Shown here: positions 9,506-20,475 of the stretch, piece by piece
How positions within the stretch are numbered: position 1 is the first letter of the stretch
How the letters are laid out: every line of letters starts with the position of its first letter
NCBI GenBank assembly: GCA_026119855.1
Contig: JAOWBW010002209.1
Span: forward strand, 46,633 to 110,632
Length of the DNA: 64,000 nucleotides
Origin: Campanula takesimana
Lineage: Eukaryota > Streptophyta > Magnoliopsida > Asterales > Campanulaceae
Direction of reading: 5' to 3'
The notes under the pieces: model-generated
Told to the model about the DNA's origin: nothing
The model's database searches: none
What the model saw: only the letters and a program-made list of their open reading frames with translations
Program-made: the position numbers and the translations under genes

Positions 9506-11108
9506 GGCAGAGTAATTGCGACCAATCAGCACTCACCAGGTAGCGGATAAATTTCAGGAGGTATTATTTTGCGTCGTAAGAGCGCGTGCATTTTAGGATC
9601 ATCGCATTTATGTGTTTCTGTGCATTAGTTGCATTTATTTCTTCTGAGTCTTTGACTTATGTGTTGTAGGTGTCTACTCCTATGGAGGAGTTTAGGGTAT
9701 CTGATGAAGTCTTATGTGCTTATGATGTGCTTAAGTATGGTTATGTCTCACCTGCTAATTAGCCATGTTGCTATTACAAGATTTTGATGTTACTATTGCT
9801 TTAGTCTATTGTTGTAGAGGGATTGTTATATTCTCCATTCCTAATTTCTTAAAACTGTTTGAGACCGTTCCCTGGGTAGAGTTATACCTATCTTTTCTTA
9901 ATTGAAATCCGAGTATTTAGTTTCGGTCGATTTGTTGGGTGTATTTATCATTCGTAAGATTTTCATTTGCTTCCGATTAGTACCTAGTGTTTGAGGAGAA
10001 GCTTGGAGTTAAATTGCATTGTGTGGTACGATTTGTTATGGACGATGAGTTTGTTGTAGGAATTATTGTCATTAATGGTGATAAGCGTGTTAAGTTAGAA
10101 AGGACTAAGTACGTTTTGGGAGAGTAATAATTTCTCAATCTATGTAAAAGGCCTTTTGAAATTTTGGTTAGATAATGGTTCTATGGTTCTAAATCCCTCC
10201 TTGGTGGCGTTTCCCGAATTGGATCAAGGGTATGTGAAGGAAGTGGAGTATAAATACTGGGGCATAATTAAGGAATATCATGATTTGATATTGGGTCAGT
10301 TGGAACATTGCTAGCTAATTGGTTTATTATGAAGGTAGTACTATTGAGCCTAAGTATCATTAGGTTAATAAATGTATGCGTGAGAGACTAACTTGGGTTA
10401 ACTATTGAGGATTTGAGATTTGTTGATTTCCTTGGGTATATAAGCACAGATTATTAACTAAAAAGGGAGTTAGAGGAAATCCCTTGAAGATAAAATTTAA
10501 ATCATTTTCGGACTATTGAGTATTCGTAATTATTTTAGGCTTTCAAGGATTAGAGATTTATGACGATGATATTATGGCGTTGATTTAAGTGAACATTTTG
10601 TATTAAAATTTTGGGTTTATATTACACCTCTAGTTTAAGGTGCTACCTAGAACGAGAGCACTATAATGGTAATCCATAGAGATATAGCCATTTCGATGGA
10701 TATTGTGGAAATAGAAATTTCTTTATCCTTTTTATATTTTAAGAGCTAATCTAGCTCGAGATGGTAAGGTTTTGAATTTCTGGGGAGTAATACTAAGTAT
10801 GCGATTTACAAATGGAAGTACCTTTGCGGTGTAGTTAAGGCTATGAATAAGGCGAGCTTGAGATATCTCGAGATTAGGTGTGGAAATAATTGGATTCTTC
10901 GATTTTGAGTACGAGTTTTGATTAGTAATGAAGATAATGATGGAATGATTCGGTTCGAGAGGTGGTGTTATCGTAAGCATTATTTAAGGTTACCTTTTAG
11001 TGGGTTAGATTGGACAATTGAGGAATTTGAGAAATGGCGGAGCTATCGTATCCGTAGCTATTTGGTCTTTCGGGTAAATCTCGTTAAAATTCGGGTCGAA
11101 TTTTCTTT
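9506..11108 (+). pseudogene. decayed protease and lost pol of nested element
   Basis: From 9550 to about 9900 short blocks still align with the protease region of the intact element (around 37040-37420), for example GGAGGTATT, GGATCATC and ACTTTGATGT-like segments, but with no open frame. After about 9960 the sequence is AT-rich and I can find no reverse transcriptase or integrase motif. The last part (from about 11060) again matches the end of the Tekay interior. Confidence 0.6.
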
Positions 11109-11120
11109 AAGGGGGAGTGA
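11109..11120 (+). other. polypurine tract of nested element
   Basis: AAGGGGGAGTGA directly before the 3' LTR, identical to the tract at 40441. It would prime plus-strand DNA synthesis. Confidence 0.8.
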
Positions 11121-11121
11121 A

Positions 11122-13885
11122 TGTCACGACCCGAAATCTAGGCTCTATTTTATTAGTAATAAATATTATTATTTAATTATTTGCTTGTTTCTTTATTTAA
11201 ATTATTATTTAATTAACAATTTAAATGTGCATCTTATGTGTTATAATAATTCATGCCTAGCATTTTATTTGGTCATTTGTGCTAGTGTGGTATTGTTGAG
11301 TCTTAATTGTTAGTTGGGAGTGTAGTATTGTGTTAGTAGGAGGGGAGGGCCTAGATGTAACTTTTTAAAAATAATTCCCCTACTCCCTCTCTTCTCCCTC
11401 ACCTCCCTACTCTTCTCCCTCACTCATCTTCCTCCTCCCAGCACACTCTCTCTCTATCCTCCATTGTGGGTAAGTTTCATCTTCTTCCTTCTCTCTTCAC
11501 TTTCTTCATCTTCCTCTCTTAATCTCTCGTTTCTTAAAACTTGAAACATGTTTAGATCGTCGATAGGATCGCGTAGAATAAAAAATATTAGGAATCCATC
11601 AACTTTGAGAAAATTCAAGTAAGTTACTTTTCCCCCATTTTGATGTTAAAATGTTCATATCATGTTCATATAATGCTTTTGTTGTTATATTTGAAGTTTG
11701 GATGAGGTTGCAATTTATTTGGGAATTTATTTGGGTTTTTGGTCAAAAATGGTGATTTATGAATGTTGGGATTTGATCCTTGATTTTGGTTGTTAAATGT
11801 TGTTGTATGAGTCTTTTTGGACTTATAAGTTGTTTTGGTACAATAGTATGCTAGTTAGAGGGTTGGATTTTGGTTGAAATGTGTTTTGGTATGAAAATGG
11901 AAGAACCCAATTTGTTCTTCCCGATTTCCAGCATTCCAGATGATTGGGCGACCGCCCAAAATTGTCTGGGCGACCGCACATCTATCTGAAAGCTTTTGTT
12001 CTTGTTTGATGGCCTTTTTGGGCGACCGCACATACCATTTTGGGTGGCTGCACAGTCCTCTGAAAGTTTACATTTGTTATTTTGTGTGGTTGGAGAATGC
12101 GTTTTGATCCAAATCTTTGGTGTCCTTCTAGTCGACCTTAGTGATCATTGTAGTACACTCTAGTGATAGAATTGGGTCCTTTGTGATCAAGTTTGTGTTT
12201 GAAATTAATTAAGTGTTAATTGGGATTTGGAACATCTTATTGAGGTATTGTTGGTTTGGCTTATCTTTGTGATGATCATTTGGTATATGTTTGGGCATCT
12301 TATGATGTGTTCGTGATTGTTCCAATCGAATTGATTTTCGAGTGAGTCTTGGTCTAGGTTTTAGGCGATGTCCTATAGTACCTAGAGGGTGGTTACTGAA
12401 CACCAAAGTGTAGGGTTTAGTCCAGTCGTGATCATGTTCTAATAAGGGTAACCCTTTGGTTCGTTATGGGCAGAGGTAAAGCGTGAATTGGCGATTGGGT
12501 ACTACGGTTTGATTAACCTTAAGGTGTATTCATTCTGATTTCCTACTTTGAAAATCGAGGTGTGATGAGATGGTTGAGTTCATAGTCCTAGTATATCTTT
12601 ATGAGTAAATGTTTAGGGTCATTTTGGTAATAGTCATTGTGCCATTTGTGAGCGACCGTTTGGGTTGTGCTCTTTATGAGTTACTTGTGGGTATCATATT
12701 TAGGATGTATTTGATACGTGCCTTGTCTTGGAATCATCTTGTTTTAATGATCAATGTTGTTGTGCTCTTTATGAGAAATTCCGTTTATCGTTGTTGTGCT
12801 CTTCATGAGAAACTCTTGTTATCGTTGTTGTTAAACTCTTCATGAGTACCCGTTGCATCTTTATGGTGATTATTTGGTATGGTTCCCTACTTTGGAATCC
12901 TTAGTTGTTTACCGTGCTAATATTTTATTTCTTAGCATGATTGAAAGTCCAGCTGGTTAAATTGTGTATCGAGTCAGGCAATGGATAATGCTATAATGGC
13001 ACGAGCCAAGTCCAGTATAGCATCGCCCATTGGTCCTTCTGTCCTCATCCAGATTGGCCTTGGTTGGGATGAGCTAGCTCCGTTGTGGGTATTCTAGCTA
13101 ATCGTTTTGGAGCATGACTTTTTGTGGCATGGCTCCCGCCCCTTGTGGCACTTTACATTGTTATTGGTTCCGGTACCGGGTTTCTCTTCAGCTTTTATGC
13201 TACTATGAAGATGGATTGTTTGATTGATGGGTTGATTGGTCGCTTCTGACCGGGGATTCCTCTTCAGCTTTCATGCTATTATGAAGATGATGAATGGTTG
13301 GTTATTGAAGCTGCGCAGCGACCTTTATTTGGTTCTTTCAGTTGGGAAACCTTGGCTAATATCCTTTGTTATGTGTTTACTTTCCGCTGCTATCTGTTGT
13401 CTGTTAATTGTTACATGCTATGTGATATTTATTATTGTTTATTGCTTACTGCATTATAGCATGTCATGTAGTTGCATTAGTAACTTACTGAGATTTTATC
13501 TCACCCCGTTTATTTCTATCTTTGTTTTTCCTTAACCCCCCCCCAGGAGGAAAAGGATTAGGATTCGCGGATCGAGGAGGATGTCGAGAGGATTGAGATT
13601 TTGGGGCATTTGTTATGGATCGGTTTACATTATTTAAATGTATAACCTTTTGGGGATAGTTTTACCATTATTGACGTCATTAAGAATTGTATATTTTATT
13701 CTTTTGGGTATAAGCCGTGGAGCTTATGTTAGATGTACTTTGTTGATTTAAACTTGGATTTGTAAAACCTTGTGTTATCATCTTTTGGTTCAAAATGGAA
13801 TTTTTAACTTCTATATTTTAGAGTTTTGGTTTTAAGTCGACGTCCAGCTCGCGAGTTCCCGGCCCGCGGGTTCGGGGTCGCGACA
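11122..13885 (+). repeat. 3' LTR of nested Tekay-like element, full length
   Basis: 2764 bp, TGTCACGACC to GGTCGCGACA. Contains four GGGCGACCGCACA-like words (11945, 11967, 12020 and a variant at 12042), a GTAAGT donor-like site near 11470 and a poly-C run followed by AGG near 13535. A partial internal duplication (GCTATTATGAAGATG blocks) lies at 13190-13290. ORFs here are shadows. Confidence 0.9.
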
Positions 13886-14007
13886 CATCGTCAACCGGGC
13901 AACCACTCAAAGCCAAACATAACCTACCTTGGGCCAACTTTCTTTCTTTTCTTACCTCCCACACATACCCACTGAAACCCGACACCATCGTCAAGCGGGT
14001 CATCCCC

Positions 14008-14050
14008 GAACTACGCGGACCTGAGCTCCTCACCTTGAGGAGAACGTAGG
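14008..14050 (+). other. conserved CTACG/CGTAG hairpin, type i
   Basis: Outer arms as elsewhere, apical stem CTCCTC/GAGGAG with perfect pairing. The equivalent in B is 57636-57678, where the apical stem has decayed. Confidence 0.65.
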
Positions 14051-14619
14051 CAACCTCCTGGTTCGGTCCAAAATATACACAACCCACCTCGAGCCAATTT
14101 TATTTCTCTTCTCTCTTCCCCATATTTCTACTCCTGACTTCTTCACTCACAATTGATCAAAACATTTATTAATTTGAGGCTACTTGTTTACCAATTAACC
14201 ATAACTCATTAACTAATCAACGAGGTCCATTATCGAGCAATCAAATGAGAATCTGTAATAAAACAATTTTCAAATGTCCCGACAAGTCTTTTGTTCTACA
14301 ATCTAGGAAAGAGCTAAACACTTACTTTCTGTCAAGCAGGGGCTTCCTTCCTTTTATATACACTCAATTGTCCAAAGAGTCAAAATGCGAGTACTATCTC
14401 TCTCTCCCTCTCACTATCACCAAAATGCCCCCGCATGTTTAAACAATTATTTTGGTGAGTCGACTGAATGATTTTCAAAAAAAAAATAAAAAAAAAAATA
14501 AAAAAATGACGCAAAAAGAGATGCCCGCTAGATTGAAAACCCGAAAGGGCGGTCTAGGCAGAAAAAAGGGTGCGTCTTAAAGGAGGTAGGATAACCCGCT
14601 CTACACCCTTATCAAACTG
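14051..14619 (+). other. non-coding interior of element A
   Basis: No gene is seen. It holds a third CTAGG...CCCGAAAGGG...CCTAG motif (14525-14559) and poly-A-rich spacers. It aligns with B around 57680-58240. Confidence 0.5.
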
Positions 14620-14880
14620 GGGCTTCCCCAACAGAATGGGTCGACTATGTGTTTTCTTGGAGAATACCGAGGTCCCAACAATAATCTACTTAGAAGAAGG
14701 GCATCCCTCATCATCAAGCTTGACGTAGAGTTTCTCAAAGGAGGGAGGGTACCCGCTCACCAAATTAGATAATCCCCAACGGAATGGGTCGACTATGTGG
14801 TTTCCCAGAGAATACCGAGGCGTCAACAAGGATACACTTAGAAGAAGGGCACCCCTCATCGTCAAACTCGGCACGCGACA
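14620..14880 (+). repeat. array 3: two units of about 140 bp
   Basis: Two diverged copies of a block containing CCCCAACAGAATGGGTCGAC or close variant, GTGGTTTC..., GAGAATACCGAGG and AGAAGAAGGGCA. The same pair is in B at 58245-58490. Confidence 0.7.
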
Positions 14881-15079
14881 ACCTATTTGGATTGATTAGA
14901 ATCATAATTAATTATAAGGCATCTGTATAAGATCATAACACTTTCATAAAGTTTTCTCCTCCCCGACACTTTGTTTATAAACCCGCACGCTCGGTCTCCA
15001 CAAAATTGTAAAAACATCCTCGATCCATCTGAGACCCATCTCCGTGATTCTTGAGTTGACTCGGTCCTTCACCCTATTT

Positions 15080-16640
15080 CCTACACAATAGGATACCCTT
15101 AGGTCCCAACCTACCTGGTTCAAAACCTTAGGTCCCAAGCCTACCCGGTCAGCCTTGCCTAAGTTACACCATAAACTCTTTAGGTCCCGAGCCTACCCGA
15201 TCAGTCTTACCTAGGTCCCAAACCTACCCGGTGAGTCTTACCTACGTTACATCATAATCTCTTAGCTCGACCTTCCGCAAGTTCGTAGCATGACCCCTTC
15301 GGCCTCAAACCGGTTCTACCCAAAACTTCAGACCTTAAACCAGTTAACCAAAGCCAAATCCTTAGGGTGACCCATTAGGTCCCGAACCTACCGGTCCCGA
15401 GCCTACCCGATCTCCTAGATCTCAAACCTACCAACACATACTCATCCTTACCTTGTCTAAACAATAGCTCTCTTATCCTCCTCGTTCCAACCTTTTAGGT
15501 CTACTCAGTCTAACCTGTTGAGCGATCCCTTAGATCCCAAGACCATTCGAGTCTACCAAACTTATCCTTGAAGTCCATGATATGTCTGGTCCATACCTTA
15601 GGCCTCAACCCTAAACCTTTAGGTCACAAGACTTTTTACCCTCTAGGTCTCTCACCTTACATCTCCACCCTTGGAACTCTTTAATTCCCAAGCCTACTTG
15701 GTCCAATTAAAAGCGACGCATCTACATCTCCCGACTCCCGTCATATCCAAGCCATGTCCCTACCACTCTTAAACCTACCAAGTACCAACCTAGTGTCACT
15801 CCTTAGCTTCAAAAGACTTCCTAGTCTGACCTTCAACCCCTTAGGTCTCTAACCTACTTAATCCGAGCCGAGTCCAAACCTCGCCACCTACGAGGTCCAC
15901 CCTTGAACTCCATGGATCTCAAACCTTTCTTCCCCACAAGTCCAAACCTCAAACATGCTCGAACGCATAGGATCTTCCGCATACCGTGACATGCCATAAA
16001 GATATCAAAACCCGTCCGGTCAAAACTCGTGCGCTTAACACGTTTGGGTCCCATCCCTAGCCTACCTTCACAATCGCCGAACGAGCTTGGTCACGCACAA
16101 TGACCTCTAAGACAAACTTAGGTCCTAAGCATACCCAATCCAACTTAGGCACCTATTGTACTCGAGCAAAGTCTTGGACACTCAATCCCTTTACCTAAAG
16201 CGCCAACATAGTCACATGTCCAGACCCATTTCTCGCACATGGTTCACACCTAGCACACCTTAGAGCCCAAACCCGACATGCGTATTAGGTACTAGGATCA
16301 TCCAATGCCAATCCATTGCTCCTTGTCCGACCTCAAGCCTGCTTGGTCCTAATCCATAACGCGGTTTCTCTAGGACAAAAGACTTACCCGCTTGAAAGCC
16401 TTATGTCCCAACGCTACCCTGCCTAGCCTTCGATCTCCTAGATCTCACGCCTACCATTTCATTAGGCCCCGGTCTCCTTAACACATGTCTGAGTCTTACC
16501 CTAGCTAAACCCTAGAACTTTAGCCTAGGTCTAATCTATCGAGCCTATCCAGCCACGAGGTATCAAGCTCATTTTCCCCAAACCGCAACACTCTTAGACC
16601 TCAAACTTGCTCGGTCTAAACCAAGACAAACCTTCAAATG
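15080..16640 (+). repeat. array 4: degenerate AGGTCCC..GCCTACCCGGTC repeats
   Basis: Irregular 25-35 bp units built on TTAGGTCCCGAGCCTACCCG, increasingly diverged to the right. No coding potential. B has the equivalent at 58690-60190. Confidence 0.6.
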
Positions 16641-18060
16641 CTTTCGGTCTCCAAACCCTAGCCTTAAACCTAGGTAAACACATTCTTTAAACCCTAGCCT
16701 CAAGCCTAGGTAGTCATATCATTCTCTCTGAACCCTAGCCTCAAGCCTAGGTAATTACATCCTTCCTAAACCCTAGCCCCGAGCCTAGGTAGTTACATCC
16801 CTTCCAAACCCTAGCTTAGAGCCTAGGTATTTACACCGTTCCTAAACCCTAGCCTTGATCATAGGTAGTCACGTATCCTCTCTAAACCCTAGCCTCAAGC
16901 CTAGGTAGTCATATCATTCTCTCTGAACCCTAGCCTCAAGCCTAGGTAATTACATCCTTTCAAACCCTACCCTAAAGCCTAGGAAGTTACATCCTTCTTA
17001 AACCCTAGCCTTGATCCTAGGTAGCTACACCCTTCCTAAACCCTAGCCTTGATCCTAGGTAGTCACGTATCCTATCTAAACCCTAGCCTTAAGCCTAGGA
17101 AACCACAACATCCCCTTTAACCCTAGCCTAAATTCTAGGGAATTTCCAAAGCCCCGTATGCAACATAATTTCCAAATTCCCGAAACCCTAGTCTCGAAAC
17201 CTAGGAAATTTACAATCTCAATTCTCCGTTTTATTGAACCCTAGTCCAAAACCTAGGATATAATGCCCTGTCCAAAACTCAATCAACCCTAGCCTCAAGC
17301 CTAGGTAGTCGCATTCGCTCTAAACCCTAGCCTCGAGCATAGGTAGTCGCATTCGCTCTAAACCCTAGCCTCAAGCCTGGGTAGTCGCACTCTTTCTAAA
17401 CCCTAGCCTCGAGCCTAGGTAGTCGCATTCGCTCTAAACCCTAGCCTCGAGTCTAGGTAGTCGCATTCGCTCTAAACCCTAGCCTCAAGCCTAGGTAGTC
17501 GCACTCTTTCTAAAACCCTAGCCTCAATCCTAGGTAGAAATTATCCTCTTTAAACTCTATCATCAAGCCTAGGATTCAACATTCCCTTCAAACCCCAGTC
17601 CTAGACCTAGGAAACCCCTCCACCTTAGTCTCAAAATGTAGGAAGTTTACAGTCCTTAGCCTTAAAATCTAGCCTAAAGCCTAGGTTACCACGAACATTT
17701 CCAAGCCATAGTCACCAATCCCGGAAAATGGTGAACCCTAACATCAAGCTTAGTGGACCTTCCACAAAAGCAATCCCTCTTCCCAACGGTCCATGGTCTC
17801 AAGCCTAGGAAGTCACAACCTTTCCAACTCCCAGCCTTATGTCTAAAAAGCCAATGCCTTTGCAACCTCTGAGCCTACCACAACTCCAAGCCCTAGCCTC
17901 CTAGACCTAGGAAATTCCTAAACCCTAGTCCCAAACCTAAGAAAGTCATGGTCCTTAAACACCAGTTTTCAAACCCTTGTTCGAAACCCTAACATCTAGG
18001 AAGTTCCCAAACCTCAACCTTTCCAAGCCTTAGCACTAAGCCTAGGATAGAATACTCTCC
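16640..18060 (+). repeat. array 5: AAACCCTAGCC...CCTAGGTAGTC repeats
   Basis: About 30-40 bp units centred on CCTAGCCTCAAGCCTAGG, which has complementary CCTAG/CTAGG arms. Most start AAACCCTAG, close to the plant telo-box. I see some fifteen or more such starts before 17520. Units decay after 17550. The matching array in B is 60190-61120. Confidence 0.85.
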
Positions 18061-18343
18061 TCATACTTAAATGAACTCCAATCCCTAGCCTGCAAGCCTA
18101 GGTAACCCACATTATCTCCAAGACATAATCTAAAGCCCAAGAAGCCATGACATCTTTGGCATCCCTATCTCAAGATTAGGAGATCACCATCTTCCTTATT
18201 CCCCTTCCTTAAAAAGCCTTAGGTCCTACCTCTAGGCAACCAAAAAAAATATCCCTTACCTAACACCTTGGTCTCAATGACTCGTAGCCTCATTCCCTCC
18301 TAAATTAGGATAAGCAGAACCCAGATCATTGTTTCCCATATTA

Positions 18344-18535
18344 GCAACTCCCCGAGAGTCCATCTCCTTCGCGTCTCCCTAAGGTCCTTTGCCCTTGTGA
18401 CTCACCAAAGAGTCCTTTGTGACTCCCCGAGAGTCTATCACCTTTGTGACTCCCCGAGAGTCCGTCACCCTTGTGACTCCCCGAGAGTCTATCAACCTTT
18501 GTGACTCCCCGAGAGTTCATCCCGTTTGCGACTTC
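18344..18535 (+). repeat. array 6: GACTCCCCGAGAGTC repeats
   Basis: Six to seven units of about 27 bp, each with GACTC/GAGTC arms around CCCGA and a CACCTTTGT linker. Present in B at 61395-61590. Confidence 0.85.
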
Positions 18536-18699
18536 ATAATAATCCATCATCTTTGCCTCCACATGCAAAATTTCAGTTTTACCTTAGTACATTCCCCTTT
18601 GTTCATTTCAGGTGCCCTTAGCACTATTGTGACTGATATTCGTTACCTTTGGGAACGGAAAGCCCCTTAAAATTTCCATTCTTCACCGAATATTTTGTT

Positions 18700-19975
18700 A
18701 GGATCCGTATGATTGTAGAGACTTCGGCGCCTCTATGACATACGCATCCTAGATCGATCGCGATTGGCAGAAGCCTCGGCGTTTCTGTTTGCGAGAGATC
18801 CAGCATCTATTATTTTAGCACTTCCTAATATTTGCTTTGGATTCGTATGGTTGTAGACACTTCGGCGCCTCTATGACATACGCATCCTAGATCGATCGCG
18901 ATTGGCAGAAGCCTCGGCGTTTCTGTTTGCGAGAGATCCAGCATCTATTATTTTAGCACTTCCTAATATTTGCTTAGGATTCGTATGGTTGTAGACACTT
19001 CGGCGCCTCTATGACATACGCATCCTAGATCGATCGCGATTGGCAGAAGCCTCGGCGTTTCTGTTTGCGAGAAATCCAACATCTATTATTTGCTTAGGAT
19101 TCGTATGGTTGTAGAGACTTCGGCGCCTCTATGACATAAGGATCCTAGATCGATCGCGATTGGCAGAAGCCTCGGCGTTTCTGTTTGTGAGAGATCCAAC
19201 ATCTATTATTTTAGCATTTCCTAATATTTGCTTAGGATTCGTATGGTTGTAGACACTTCGGCGCTTCTATGACATACGCATCCTAGATCGATCGAGATTG
19301 GCAGAAGCCTCGGCGTTTCTGTTTGCGAGAGATCCAGCATCTATTATTTTAGCACTTCCTAATATTTGCTTAGGATTCGTATGGTTGTAGACACTTCGGC
19401 GCCTCTATGACATACGCATCCTAGATCGATCGCGATTCGCAGAAGCCTCGGCGTTTCTGTTTGCGAGAGATCCAGCATCTATTATTTGCTTAGGATTCGT
19501 ATGATTATAGAGACTTCGGCGCCTCTATGACATACGCATCCTAGATCGATCGCGATTGGCAGAAGACTCGGCGTTTCTGTTTGCGAGAGATCCAGCATCT
19601 ATTATTTTTAGTATTTCCTAATATTTGCTTAGGATTCGTATGGTTGTAGAGACTTCGGCACCTCTATGACATACGTATCCTAGATCGATCGCGATTGGCA
19701 AAAGCCTGGGCGTTTCTATTTGCGAGAGATCCAGCATCTATTATTAAGGTTCGTATGATTGTAGAGACTTCGGCGCCTCTATGACATACGTATCCTTGAT
19801 CGATCGTGGTTGGCAGAAGCCTCGGAGTTTCTGTTTGCGAGAGATCCAGCATCTATTATTAGGATTTGCATGATTGTAGAGACTTCGGCGCCTCTATGAT
19901 ATACGCATCCTAGATCGATCGTGGTTGGCAGAAGCCTCGGCGTTTCTGTTCGCGAGAGATCCGACATTTATTACT
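18700..19975 (+). repeat. array 7: ten units of about 114-140 bp, each with two hairpins
   Basis: GATCGATCG recurs at about 18752, 18892, 19030, 19152, 19287, 19426, 19547, 19685, 19799 and 19914. Each unit has one fold with GTATG...TAGAG...CCTCTA...CATAC arms and another with CAGAAGCCTCGGCGTTTCTG inside TCGC...GCGA arms. Length differences come from a removable TTTAGCACTTCCTAATATT segment. B has only about four longer units (61800-62480). Confidence 0.85.
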
Positions 19976-20169
19976 TTAGCGCAATCGGCAGGAACCCTGG
20001 CGATCCTGATTGCGTTTACCATTCCATCTTGGGATTATTCAGACAACGTAGTCTTTAATTTTCCCAAATAACTTCATTGCTTACGAATGTTCGTTCTTCA
20101 TACAAGCTAGTATCCGTAGGTTTATTATCCACAGTAGAAGTTCGATGTCTCGTCTTTCCCAATGTCTCT

Positions 20170-20222
20170 GAACTACGACCGGCTTGATTCCTCAGAGGAT
20201 ACGTAGGAAACCTGAAAAGGTT
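20170..20222 (+). other. conserved CTACG/CGTAG hairpin, type ii, plus GAAA-loop stem
   Basis: GAACTACG and ATACGTAGG flank GGCTTG and an apical AT(T)CC/GGAT stem. Directly after it AACCT-GAAA-AGGTT forms a perfect 5-bp stem with a GAAA tetraloop. B has two copies (62759 and 62850). Confidence 0.7.
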
Positions 20223-20315
20223 CAGCCACCCGACCGACGCGGTCATCTCTCATCCCCAGCAGAAGACGTTGCTCCCCATCAGAGGACAGTCATTCTCAAT
20301 TTCCCCATCAGATTT

Positions 20316-20353
20316 GAACTACGTTTGGCTTGATTCCCCCGCGGATACGTAGG
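20316..20353 (+). other. conserved type ii hairpin 122 nt before the 3' LTR
   Basis: GAACTACG...TTGATTCC...GGATACGTAGG. The spacer to the LTR is 20354-20475, 122 nt. The same hairpin and spacing occur in B (123 nt) and in the unrelated element D (122 nt, minus strand). Confidence 0.75.
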
Positions 20354-20463
20354 TCGCCTGTCAAGGTTCAGCCGTTCCCTTACCTTTCATCTGTTTTGGA
20401 ACTCATGTTTCAGACGGATCCTTCTTTTATCGCCGACCCTACATTGCCTTGCAAGAAGCGTCG

Positions 20464-20475
20464 CCGAGGGGCTAC
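20464..20475 (+). other. polypurine tract of element A
   Basis: CCGAGGGGCTAC directly before the 3' LTR. B has the identical sequence at 63200. Confidence 0.7.

Larger units (their letters stand above)
7498..13885 (+). mobile_element. nested Tekay-like non-autonomous gypsy element
   Basis: Starts TGTCACGACC and ends GGTCGCGACA, with target duplication CATCG at 7493-7497 and 13886-13890. The primer site TGGTATCAGAGC (initiator-Met tRNA type) follows the 5' LTR. It is the same family as the Tekay element at 33724, but the interior is only about 2.8 kb against 4.6 kb. Gag is broken and pol has decayed beyond the protease. The 5' LTR is 844 bp and the 3' LTR 2764 bp. Shared LTR parts differ at roughly ten sites, so it moved recently despite dead coding regions. 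Confidence 0.9.

Noticed and set aside
10918..11313. 131-residue ORF at the end of the nested Tekay-like element
   Set aside because: Runs from decayed interior through the purine tract into the LTR; no domain and AT-biased composition.
16640..17520. Interstitial telomeric repeat
   Set aside because: Units are 30-40 bp with one CCCTA each, not tandem CCCTAAA; only the telo-box-like core is similar.
18341..18568. ORF with repeated SGSHKGDRL units
   Set aside because: Translation of the 27-bp array 6, a multiple of three by chance; B reads differently.
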